Origin: a virus
Direction: 5' to 3' (one strand)
Length of the DNA: 23,764 nt
Virus record (IMG/VR): IMGVR_UViG_3300020214_000124
Location: 1 to 23,764 of that record
Below the pieces are notes generated by a model. The model made no database searches and had not been told where the DNA came from. It was given only the letters and a program-made list of their open reading frames with translations. Shown piece by piece: positions 14,723 to 21,359 of the stretch (positions are counted from its first letter, which is position 1; each line of letters starts with the position of its first letter). Both the position numbers and the translations under genes were made by a program.

Positions 14723-15004
14723 TTACGCTAGAAGACTCGCAACACCATTCACGGTTAGTGTGAAGTATTGAGTTTCAGGATGCCATCCAGCCTCAGTGAT
14801 AGCATATCTTGACTTCATACCGATCTTTGGAGAGAAAGTACCCTCAGAGATAGTTTGAAGAGACTCAGCCATGATGTAAGGAAGGAATTTAACACCTGGT
14901 TCTTCGTCAGCACCTTTACGGCCGACAATGACACGGTTATCTCCGAAGTTCATGTTAGGATCTACGTAGATAGTTAAGCCGTATACTTTACCAGCTGGGT
15001 ACAA
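14723..15004 (-). CDS. 23: Major capsid protein gp23, C-terminal fragment (separated by frameshift)
   Basis: This frame carries the C-terminal end of gp23. The segment KVYGLTIYVDPNMNFGDNR, then VGRKGADEEPGVKFLPY and the FSPKIGMKSRYAI region, corresponds to the conserved end of T4-type capsid proteins. It has no start of its own: the apparent TTG at 15004 is just the Leu codon of GQLYPAGK. The frame is lost because of an exact 85-bp tandem duplication at 15041-15210. Removing one copy joins this fragment to the upstream part as GYVIT-PFNNDLPSSAGQLYPAG without any stop. A strong terminator follows. Confidence 0.88.
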   Translation of the reverse strand: MYPAGKVYGLTIYVDPNMNFGDNRVIVGRKGADEEPGVKFLPYIMAESLQTISEGTFSPKIGMKSRYAITEAGWHPETQYFTLTVNGVASLLA

Positions 15005-16370
15005 CTGACCTGCACTTGAAGGAAGATCGTTGTTGAAAGGAGTGATTACATAACCGGCTACATCGGCAAGAGCAGAAGCGATACGGCCATTGGTTATTAC
15101 GAAAGTACCTGCACCGAAACGTCCTAGTGATTACATAACCGGCTACATCGGCAAGAGCAGAAGCGATACGGCCATTGGTTATTACGAAAGTACCTGCACC
15201 GAAACGTCCTCTGTGGTAGATTAGGTTAGCGATCTCAAGGATCTTAGTAACTACTCTACGCTGAGCAGATGCAAGAGCCATAGACTCACTAGCACCAGCT
15301 GCAGGAATAGTTAAAGTTCCGAGACCTGAAACACCTTCTACTGTAGCAGCCTTAGCTGCATGCACATCACCAAGCTTAGCAACACGGTCAACCAACCTCT
15401 TGTTGATAGACTGAGCAAGTTCGTTAACTGCTACGTTCTCCAACATTGAGATAACGTCGAAGTTCCATACGCGGTTAAGGTCTTGAATTTGCTCAACAGA
15501 AGCAGAGATTGATACTTGATCGCCTTTTGCTTCTACGAACTTGGTGAACATTCTTAAGCCCATTTGACGGAACTTAGAAACTTCAGCCTCGTCCCTGGTC
15601 ATGCCGAATCCAGATTGTGAATTTGTTTCTCCAAGATAAGGACCATTGAATCCGGTAGTAGCGTAATCAGCATCGGACACGGAAGTGAAACCGGAGATGT
15701 GATTTTCTAGAGCAGATACTAGAGCCACACCAGCAGCACTTGCTGCAATATTTGCAGCAACAGCAGCAGCAGCAACAGTTGTAGTACCATCACTACCTGT
15801 AACTACTTTATAGATTGGGTGACCATCTACTCTTGAGTAACCTACGAAAGTGAAAGTGAAATCACCGCTAGTAGCACCGTTAGTATCAGCAGCAGTACCG
15901 TCAGTAACTTTGATTAAGAACGGCTCGAATTGAGAGTCTACGTTACCGCCTTGGTATACGTAGTCAAGGTAAGGAAGGAATCCTACTGGAGAATCCATAG
16001 GAACAACACCAACTAGGTCGAAACCAATAGTTTTAGCTGCTACTTGGATTGCAACTGGCATAAGTGATGGAAATTTATCACCAGAGCCAGAACCGGTTGT
16101 TTTTACACCAGCTGCAGTGAACGGAGCCATTAAACTGGTTGGAGCGCCGACTGCGCCCATTGTGCCGACAGAACCTGGCTGTTGGAAGAACAAGCCTGGA
16201 GCTACGGCCGCTTCATTAATAGCGCCAGCATTTTCGAAGATTGCGTGGTTGTGAGCATAGTCAACTAACCAAGGGCGCTGATTTAGATCTACGCCATAAC
16301 CTTCTAAAACTGGAGCCCAAGTCTCACGTACGCTTGCGTCGTTGAGTCTTTTGAAAATTTTAGTTGCCAT
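14988..16370 (-). CDS. 23: Major capsid protein gp23, N-terminal part ending in a frameshift
   Basis: The T4-type major head protein. The first residues MATKIFKRLNDASVRETWAP and the WLVDYAHNHAIFENAGAINEAA region match the gp23 prosequence. Cleavage by the prohead protease is expected after INE at residues 51-53. The hexamer-forming body runs to GYVIT. From there the reading frame enters the second copy of an 85-bp duplication in the wrong frame and ends in a nonsense tail rich in Cys, Arg and Ser (CRYFRNNQWPYRFCSCRC). With one copy removed the protein is 520 residues, against 521 in T4 gp23. As written it could not make a normal capsid. No late promoter lies just upstream, so expression presumably comes through from the protease-scaffold gene. 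Confidence 0.92.
   Translation of the reverse strand: MATKIFKRLNDASVRETWAPVLEGYGVDLNQRPWLVDYAHNHAIFENAGAINEAAVAPGLFFQQPGSVGTMGAVGAPTSLMAPFTAAGVKTTGSGSGDKFPSLMPVAIQVAAKTIGFDLVGVVPMDSPVGFLPYLDYVYQGGNVDSQFEPFLIKVTDGTAADTNGATSGDFTFTFVGYSRVDGHPIYKVVTGSDGTTTVAAAAVAANIAASAAGVALVSALENHISGFTSVSDADYATTGFNGPYLGETNSQSGFGMTRDEAEVSKFRQMGLRMFTKFVEAKGDQVSISASVEQIQDLNRVWNFDVISMLENVAVNELAQSINKRLVDRVAKLGDVHAAKAATVEGVSGLGTLTIPAAGASESMALASAQRRVVTKILEIANLIYHRGRFGAGTFVITNGRIASALADVAGYVITRTFRCRYFRNNQWPYRFCSCRCSRLCNHSFQQRSSFKCRSVVPSW
15041..15210. repeat. Exact 85-bp tandem duplication in the capsid gene
   Basis: Bases 15041-15125 and 15126-15210 are identical over all 85 positions and directly adjacent. The flanking bases differ on both sides, so the unit is exactly 85. 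As 85 is not a multiple of three it shifts the frame by one. Confidence 0.97.
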
Positions 16371-16388
16371 TTTTTAGAATGGGTTTTT

Positions 16389-18362
16389 TTAATTTTTTGC
16401 TCTACGTTTTAGAGCGTCAAGATAGCCGTTTGAGTAACCTCTTAGCCTTTCATTGACTTTATTTAACGAGACGTAGCCTTCTGAACCTTGGCTTTCGTTA
16501 ATTTTTTCTGAATTTGATTTTTCAATCACAATTCTCTCATGAATTCCGCGAAGATCGCGAGAATCCCAGAAAGATTTAACTTGATATGCATTATTTAATT
16601 GGAAGTTATGTGCTTGTGCTGCAATCCAATTTCTTTCTCCATCTGTCATACTTTTAAATACTTCTTTGTATTTTTCTGGCATAAATCTCACATATTTAGG
16701 AGTGTTTTCTTCCTGCTTATTAAGAACTGCTTCAATTAAATTAATAACTTCAGCTTCTGTGAAATAAACAGCTCCTCTTAGAGTTTCTACGATTGCCGTC
16801 TTAGTCTCTTGGTCTAATGAGAAAAATTTCTGCTTATTATTTTCGCTTAGAAGTTTTAAGAATGGATATCTATTTTCTAAAACTGAATTAGCTGAGTTAG
16901 ATTTAATGTGGCCTATAATTCCGTCAACGGCTTCGACTAATTCGTCAACACCAGATTCTTCACTTACCTCATATGTAACTCCTTCGTTTAAGGTCTTAAC
17001 ATCAGCTAAGAGCTTGCGAGCAGAAACTGCTGAACGTGGAGTAAGGTTTTCATTCAAGGTTTCCGCTAAATATTCAGAATATTTAATTCCTTTTTCTAGA
17101 TTTTCACCTAAATAATCTGCATATTTAATAGCAGCTTCTAGGTTTTCACCAATATACTCAGAATAACGAATTCCTTTTTCAGCTTGTTCAGCAACATACT
17201 CAGCATACTGAATTCCTTTATCTGCTTGTTCAGCAACGTATTCGGTATACTTGATGTTTTTTTCAACGTGTTCAGCAACATATTCTGAATAGTTAATAGA
17301 TTGATTTACCTTTTCTCCAACATAATCAGAGTACTGAATGTTTTGTTCAGTTTTTTCTGCTAAGTAATCTGAGTAATCGATCACGTTATTCACTTTTTCA
17401 GCTACGTGCTCAGTATATTTAATTCCGCTATTCAACATAGTTGATAGGTAGTTAGTATACTCAACTAGCTTTTCCATTTCGCCAGCTAGATAGTTAACGT
17501 AGCTGATCATTTTTGGAGATTCGTTAGAACTTTCAGATAGAGCAACGATGCCCTTATTGTTCTTTTTAATGCTTTCTTGAAGAGCCTCGAACTTTTTCTT
17601 AACTAGCTCAGAATACTGATTAAGTTCTTCTCTACTTACAAACTCATTTGCCATTTGTTTGTTGTTATTTTGAGTCGGTGTGTTCATTTCTGAATTATTT
17701 ATCCTATAGACCTTTACAGAATCCTCGAAATTGAAATTTTCTGAAATATCCATAAGTTCATTAGTAATAGATGTCTGCTTTAATAGATCTAGCGATTCAA
17801 ATACATTAGTAAACTGTGTTTGCAGTCCCTCGTTAACAGATTTCTGTAAAATTGCTTGCGAGAAACCTGGCTCAGCAACTAGATCGTATGTAAAAATTCT
17901 ATGAAGTTTAACTTTACCTTCATTCATTACTTGGCCGGCCGCTCTTGATGAACAGGAAATTGTGCAACCCGATTCAACTAGGGTTTTTGCAATTTGGCCA
18001 GCTGGTGTATTTAAGATACGTAACTTAATTTTTACTGAATTAGATCCCTGATCATAATTTAATTCTTCAACTACGTGTGATACGTTCTTAAGAGACACGT
18101 CAAAACTCTGTGGGTGATCTAGTTCGCCAAATAATTGGCCCTTTGAAATTTTTTCCTGCAAATAAGACAGATGGGGTAGATACTCCTCTTTCTCATAAAC
18201 TCGGTTGTTGTTGTTCTTAACTCCGAATATTGCAGCAGTACCTTCCAAAACAATGTCTCCATTATTATTTGATACTGACAAGCCTTCATTGACTTTCTCA
18301 ATGATAAAGACTTGATTCTGAGTTGGAACCGCAGTGCTCAAATTGATAAGATTAGTATCCAC
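16389..18362 (-). CDS. Fused prohead protease (gp21-like) and scaffold (gp22-like)
   Basis: A 657-residue protein with a GTG start at 18360-18362, 20 bases below a perfect TATAAATA. Residues 1 to about 175 are a gp21/U9-type serine protease: GELDHP (79-84, His83), SCSSRAAG (136-143, catalytic Ser at 138 or 139) and FTYDLVAEPGF (157-167). Residues 237-657 are a scaffold with a coiled-coil lead-in (REELNQYSELVKKKFEAL) and eleven consecutive 14-residue repeats at 288-441 of the form YxxYxxExxxxxIx, then a helical C-terminal region. T4 makes these as separate proteins of 212 and 269 residues. The protease part ends near residue 225, as gp21 would, and a late-promoter-like box plus Met codons at 226 and 237 follow. 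Scaffold alone may thus also be made. The scaffold shapes the prohead; the protease then degrades it and trims gp23. Confidence 0.88.
   Translation of the reverse strand: MDTNLINLSTAVPTQNQVFIIEKVNEGLSVSNNNGDIVLEGTAAIFGVKNNNNRVYEKEEYLPHLSYLQEKISKGQLFGELDHPQSFDVSLKNVSHVVEELNYDQGSNSVKIKLRILNTPAGQIAKTLVESGCTISCSSRAAGQVMNEGKVKLHRIFTYDLVAEPGFSQAILQKSVNEGLQTQFTNVFESLDLLKQTSITNELMDISENFNFEDSVKVYRINNSEMNTPTQNNNKQMANEFVSREELNQYSELVKKKFEALQESIKKNNKGIVALSESSNESPKMISYVNYLAGEMEKLVEYTNYLSTMLNSGIKYTEHVAEKVNNVIDYSDYLAEKTEQNIQYSDYVGEKVNQSINYSEYVAEHVEKNIKYTEYVAEQADKGIQYAEYVAEQAEKGIRYSEYIGENLEAAIKYADYLGENLEKGIKYSEYLAETLNENLTPRSAVSARKLLADVKTLNEGVTYEVSEESGVDELVEAVDGIIGHIKSNSANSVLENRYPFLKLLSENNKQKFFSLDQETKTAIVETLRGAVYFTEAEVINLIEAVLNKQEENTPKYVRFMPEKYKEVFKSMTDGERNWIAAQAHNFQLNNAYQVKSFWDSRDLRGIHERIVIEKSNSEKINESQGSEGYVSLNKVNERLRGYSNGYLDALKRRAKN
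17040..17501 (-). repeat. Eleven 14-residue (42-bp) scaffold repeats
   Basis: Eleven uninterrupted units, for example YSDYLAEKTEQNIQ, YSEYVAEHVEKNIK and YTEYVAEQADKGIQ. Tyr is at position 1 and, in all but one unit, at position 4; most units have an aliphatic residue at 5, Glu at 7 and a hydrophobic residue at 13. Fourteen residues are two heptads, so a continuous helical coiled coil is likely. The DNA copies have diverged, so this is an old repeat. Confidence 0.9.
17696..17703 (-). promoter_or_regulatory. Late-promoter-like box at the protease-scaffold junction (GATAAATA)
   Basis: On the minus strand the sequence is GATAAATAATTC, one base from the T4 consensus. It lies inside the fused gene exactly where the protease part ends. 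In-frame ATG codons follow at 17687 (8 bases on) and 17654 (41 bases on; MANEFVSREEL). The second is the better start for a transcript beginning a few bases past the box. Confidence 0.5.
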
Positions 18363-18382
18363 TAAGTTATTTAAATTTTTAT

Positions 18383-18390
18383 TATTTATA
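18383..18390 (-). promoter_or_regulatory. Late promoter for protease-scaffold gene (TATAAATA)
   Basis: An exact T4 late consensus on the minus strand, 20 bases upstream of the GTG start codon at 18362. The spacing supports the GTG rather than a later ATG as the start. Confidence 0.8.
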
Positions 18391-18429
18391 CAGGAATAGC
18401 CCGCTAAATAAGATCTTTCCGTATACCAT

Positions 18430-18437
18430 TATTTATT
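18430..18437 (-). promoter_or_regulatory. Second late-promoter candidate upstream of protease-scaffold (AATAAATA)
   Basis: The minus-strand AATAAATA has the same octamer as the boxes before gp19 and the small repeat protein, but is followed by ATGG rather than ACT. It overlaps the stop of the J-domain gene and lies 67 bases above the GTG start, so it would act in tandem with the box at 18383-18390. Confidence 0.4.
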
Positions 18438-19344
18438 AAGGTCTATTTAAAAAATTCACAAAAGTAGATTTCTCTTCATCAGTTAGTTCGGAAATGTCAG
18501 GTTTTAATACATTTAGTTTAAAGACGTAACAGCCTACTGTTCCGTTTTCGAGAATAGTTCCTTGGTCTGGAATGTTTAAGCTAAACTTGGTTAAACTGTT
18601 GCCATTAAATGACCTAATCTTAAATTTCTTTGAGTCGATTGTCTCAAATATAAACTCTTCTGGAAATAGCACATCCTTTAAAGAAATGTCTACCTCTTGA
18701 ATAATGTTGCCATTTTCTAATTCTATTCTTTCAGTTGGCACAACTAGGTTTACAATAAGATCACCAATCAAAAGGTCGGTTCGGCCTTTCCATGGATCTT
18801 CGTATTCCATTGAATTGCCATATCCCTTTATTCTAAGCTGAACCGTATAGAGGCCAGCTCGCTGTTTTACAATAGGAAAATGTCTCTCTCGAATATTAAT
18901 GAATAGGCTGAGTGTTTTTGGCTCCTTTTTAACTGATCCATCCAGTGAAGTCATTGTCTTTTCAACCATAACTTCGAATTTTTCGCCAGTTAAAATAGAG
19001 AGTAGAGAAATTTGATGATTATACATTATTGACAAATTTTGAGTCGATTGCCGCCTACCGAATCCGCCAAAGTCCTTCCATGTTCTAAACTGGTCAGCAT
19101 TAAAATCTTTAAAACCAAATACATCTGCAGCAAATTTAGTTTTCTTAGGCGCGTCATACTCTGCCCGTTTCGTCTCATCACCAAGTACAGAGTATGCTTC
19201 TGCAATTTTTTTAAACTTCTCTGCTCCATCAGGGTTTTTATCTGGATGAAATTTAGTAGCTAGCTTACGATAAGATTTCTTTATTTCTTCTTTACTTGCA
19301 TCTCGCTTGATACCCAATATTTGATAATAATCTTCCAATATCAT
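18436..19344 (-). CDS. DnaJ-like J-domain co-chaperone (class II, no zinc finger)
   Basis: A 302-residue Hsp40-type protein. Residues 1-65 form a full J domain ([20 protein letters not shown], then HPD at 33-35 in [10 protein letters not shown], then the [15 protein letters not shown] end), which stimulates the ATPase of DnaK. A Phe/Gly-containing linker ([20 protein letters not shown]) follows, then two beta-sandwich-like client-binding segments similar to the CbpA/DnaJ C-terminal domain (for example [22 protein letters not shown]). The CxxCxGxG zinc repeats are absent, so it is the CbpA/DnaJB type. It is encoded directly upstream of the prohead protease-scaffold gene, which suggests it brings host DnaK to head or tail assembly; that is inference. 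A poor late box (GGTAAATA) lies about 30 bases upstream. Confidence 0.9.
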   Translation of the reverse strand: MILEDYYQILGIKRDASKEEIKKSYRKLATKFHPDKNPDGAEKFKKIAEAYSVLGDETKRAEYDAPKKTKFAADVFGFKDFNADQFRTWKDFGGFGRRQSTQNLSIMYNHQISLLSILTGEKFEVMVEKTMTSLDGSVKKEPKTLSLFINIRERHFPIVKQRAGLYTVQLRIKGYGNSMEYEDPWKGRTDLLIGDLIVNLVVPTERIELENGNIIQEVDISLKDVLFPEEFIFETIDSKKFKIRSFNGNSLTKFSLNIPDQGTILENGTVGCYVFKLNVLKPDISELTDEEKSTFVNFLNRP

Positions 19345-19371
19345 CTTTTATCGAACTAACTAAGTCGTTTT

Positions 19372-20172
19372 TTATTTACCGACAATAACGGTTTCAGACA
19401 AGCACATGACCTTTGCTGCTTCGACAATTTGTTGGGCTGCACCTGGAGTAGACGGAAACTTTGCGTCAATTAGACCGGCTAGAGTCTTTAGCATCGCAAA
19501 TAGTCTATCACCAAGGATTACTGGTCCAGTTAATGGACTGTGACCTATTCGAGTAGAGTCTCCATCTAACCATATTTGATCAGCCGTTGCTCTAACTGAA
19601 TTTGAAGTTATATTAACCTGACTATCTGATACAATTCGGATCGTTGCTCCTTCCATTTCAATAATTGAAAGAGAATCTTCATGTTCAAGAGTAATCTTTG
19701 AATTTTGGTCAATATTGATTCGAGAATTCTTGAGTTGAATAGTTAGGCCCTTCTTAACAGTAAACCAAACCTTAAGTTCCTCATCTCCATCAAATAACAT
19801 AAAATGAGAACCTGCGTATTCGCCATCTTTTCTAAGCTCTTCTTTAATATCATCTCCGATCTCTTGAACTTGCTTGTATTCTGGAGAATAGAGGTCTCCA
19901 TTATTAAATCTAACACCGACGGTTGAACCTAGTTTTGGAATAGAAACTGCTCCAGCCTTTCCATCCTGACCAAAAAATGCCGGTTTATGAATTGGAATTG
20001 CCCATGGAATGTCAGCCGCTTCTAGATTATCGAATATAGTAAATACTCGAATTCGGCATCTGCCCTCTTTTAATGGATCATTGATATCGACAACCTCTCC
20101 TAAATATTGAACACTACTCAATTCTCCACCAAACGGATCCTTAAATATGTCGTGATCAGGATTAGTTATCAT
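19372..20172 (-). CDS. 5: Baseplate central spike protein, gp5-like without lysozyme domain
   Basis: A 266-residue protein. The N-terminal 110 residues are an OB-fold of the gp5/VgrG type: EGRCRIRVFTIFDNLEAADI, PWAIPIHKPAFFG, AVSIPKLGSTVGVRFNNGD. Then comes a short strand-rich repeat region (KGLTIQLKNSRINID, SIIEMEGATIRIVSDSQVNIT, SVRATADQIWLDGDSTRIGH), consistent with a trimeric beta-helix. The C-terminal 60 residues are helical. T4 gp5 (575 residues) carries a lysozyme between OB-fold and helix; there is no room for it here. It would form the puncturing tip under the hub encoded two genes upstream. The start ATG is at 20170-20172, with no late box in the 41-base gap above. Confidence 0.75.
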   Translation of the reverse strand: MITNPDHDIFKDPFGGELSSVQYLGEVVDINDPLKEGRCRIRVFTIFDNLEAADIPWAIPIHKPAFFGQDGKAGAVSIPKLGSTVGVRFNNGDLYSPEYKQVQEIGDDIKEELRKDGEYAGSHFMLFDGDEELKVWFTVKKGLTIQLKNSRINIDQNSKITLEHEDSLSIIEMEGATIRIVSDSQVNITSNSVRATADQIWLDGDSTRIGHSPLTGPVILGDRLFAMLKTLAGLIDAKFPSTPGAAQQIVEAAKVMCLSETVIVGK

Positions 20173-20213
20173 ATACTCTCTTATACATTATATTATGAGT
20201 CTGAACCTCAGCA

Positions 20214-21359
20214 TTAATAAGCTCTGCCCAATTCGTCAGTGTTGGTTGGTGCCGGTCCTCTTGGCGAAACTCTACCAGCTGGTCCCTCAAATACTTTGCC
20301 AATTTCGCCAGTTAATCTATGATCAATATTAACAATATCTCTTCTTTGGCCAGAATATGCATTGCCTAAAGCTAAGTTTGTTACGGTAGATTGAAGTTCG
20401 TTAACTATTGACCCAATTATTCTGGCTGGAACTCTAGTTAGATTAGTTATTTGACGCTTAGCCTGATTTGCTAAACTGTTAACTGCTCCACTAAATATTC
20501 CTAGATTTATGCTTGCTGGGTCAAGCGTAATTGGGTCAGCATTTGCAAATTCAGATTCTTCAATCGCAAATCCAACATGAATTTTAAAACTCGCAGAGAA
20601 AGGTTTATCTTCAGTATAGGCCTTAACGTCAATTGGAGTGATTCCACCAGCCAAGGTTTCACTGAAATCAAATTCACACAGCTTACACTTAAATTTAAGA
20701 TAGTGGTTACCTTTTGTAAATTCAGATGTTGATTTAGAAAATGTACCGAAATCTTTTAGATTTCTAATTTCAAACAAATACAAATCAAACGCGAATAGTC
20801 TCATATTTTCTGGAACCTGATACGATCGCGTATTCTTATTATAAATTGCTTTTCTATAATGGTCAGCCATTTGGAGTATTCGTAAATCAACAGATTCAAG
20901 ACAGTTAACCGTTAATGTCACCTTTTTATTAACATCAGTGGTTGATGTCGACATTTTCCAGAGATCAGAAATTCCAGTTATTGACTGAAAATACCATGGA
21001 GCGGCGCTATATGTATTGTTTAAAATTGTCTGAAACTGTCTGAGACTTTTTGCAGCAGCTGAGTCATTCGGCTTTTTATTTTCAGATCTAGCTAAATATT
21101 CAATTGTACTTATCTCCAACTTCTCTGGAATAGTGGTCAATGAACAGTCTAGACTAGTCTCATCCATATCCATTAAGAGAGAATTAAACTTAAATGGATC
21201 ATTTAAGAAGTTATTTGCAACAGTTGGACTAAAGTCCATAAAAAAGGTCAAATATGTAGGATCTTCGTTTGAAGAAATTGAGCCTTTTCTAAACCTGTTT
21301 ATTTTTGAAGGCAGTGCCGTGCCTTGTCCAAAAAAGTTTATGTGAGTGCTGTTACTCAT
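20214..21359 (-). CDS. Baseplate-tail tube junction-like protein (gp48/gp54-like, tentative)
   Basis: A 381-residue protein overlapping the hub gene by 8 bases. The central segment ISDLWKMSTSTTDVNKKVTLTV, then CLESVDLRILQMADHYRKAIYN and VPENMRLFAFDLYLFEIRN has the feel of a tail-tube-like domain found in tube-initiator proteins (T4 gp48 is 364 and gp54 is 320 residues). The C-terminal 130 residues are Ala/Asn/Ile-rich helices ending in a flexible Gly/Pro/Arg tail (EGPAGRVSPRGPAPTN), which could lie along other baseplate parts. Two cysteines in KCKLCEF are not a full zinc site. The placement between hub and spike genes supports a baseplate role. The exact T4 counterpart is uncertain. Confidence 0.55.
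   Translation of the reverse strand: MSNSTHINFFGQGTALPSKINRFRKGSISSNEDPTYLTFFMDFSPTVANNFLNDPFKFNSLLMDMDETSLDCSLTTIPEKLEISTIEYLARSENKKPNDSAAAKSLRQFQTILNNTYSAAPWYFQSITGISDLWKMSTSTTDVNKKVTLTVNCLESVDLRILQMADHYRKAIYNKNTRSYQVPENMRLFAFDLYLFEIRNLKDFGTFSKSTSEFTKGNHYLKFKCKLCEFDFSETLAGGITPIDVKAYTEDKPFSASFKIHVGFAIEESEFANADPITLDPASINLGIFSGAVNSLANQAKRQITNLTRVPARIIGSIVNELQSTVTNLALGNAYSGQRRDIVNIDHRLTGEIGKVFEGPAGRVSPRGPAPTNTDELGRAY

Noticed and set aside
14988-15040. The Cys/Arg/Ser-rich end of the 14988-16370 frame as a real protein tail
   Set aside because: It is the out-of-frame reading of the duplicated 85 bases and the sequence after them, not a conserved domain.
16372-16390. Hairpin CCATT...AATGG followed by T-run on the plus strand
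   Set aside because: It is only a 5-bp AT-rich stem, and no plus-strand gene ends here, so a terminator role is not supported.
17040-17501. CRISPR-like or non-coding repeat array
   Set aside because: The 42-bp periodicity is at the protein level with diverged DNA and no spacers; it is the scaffold repeat.
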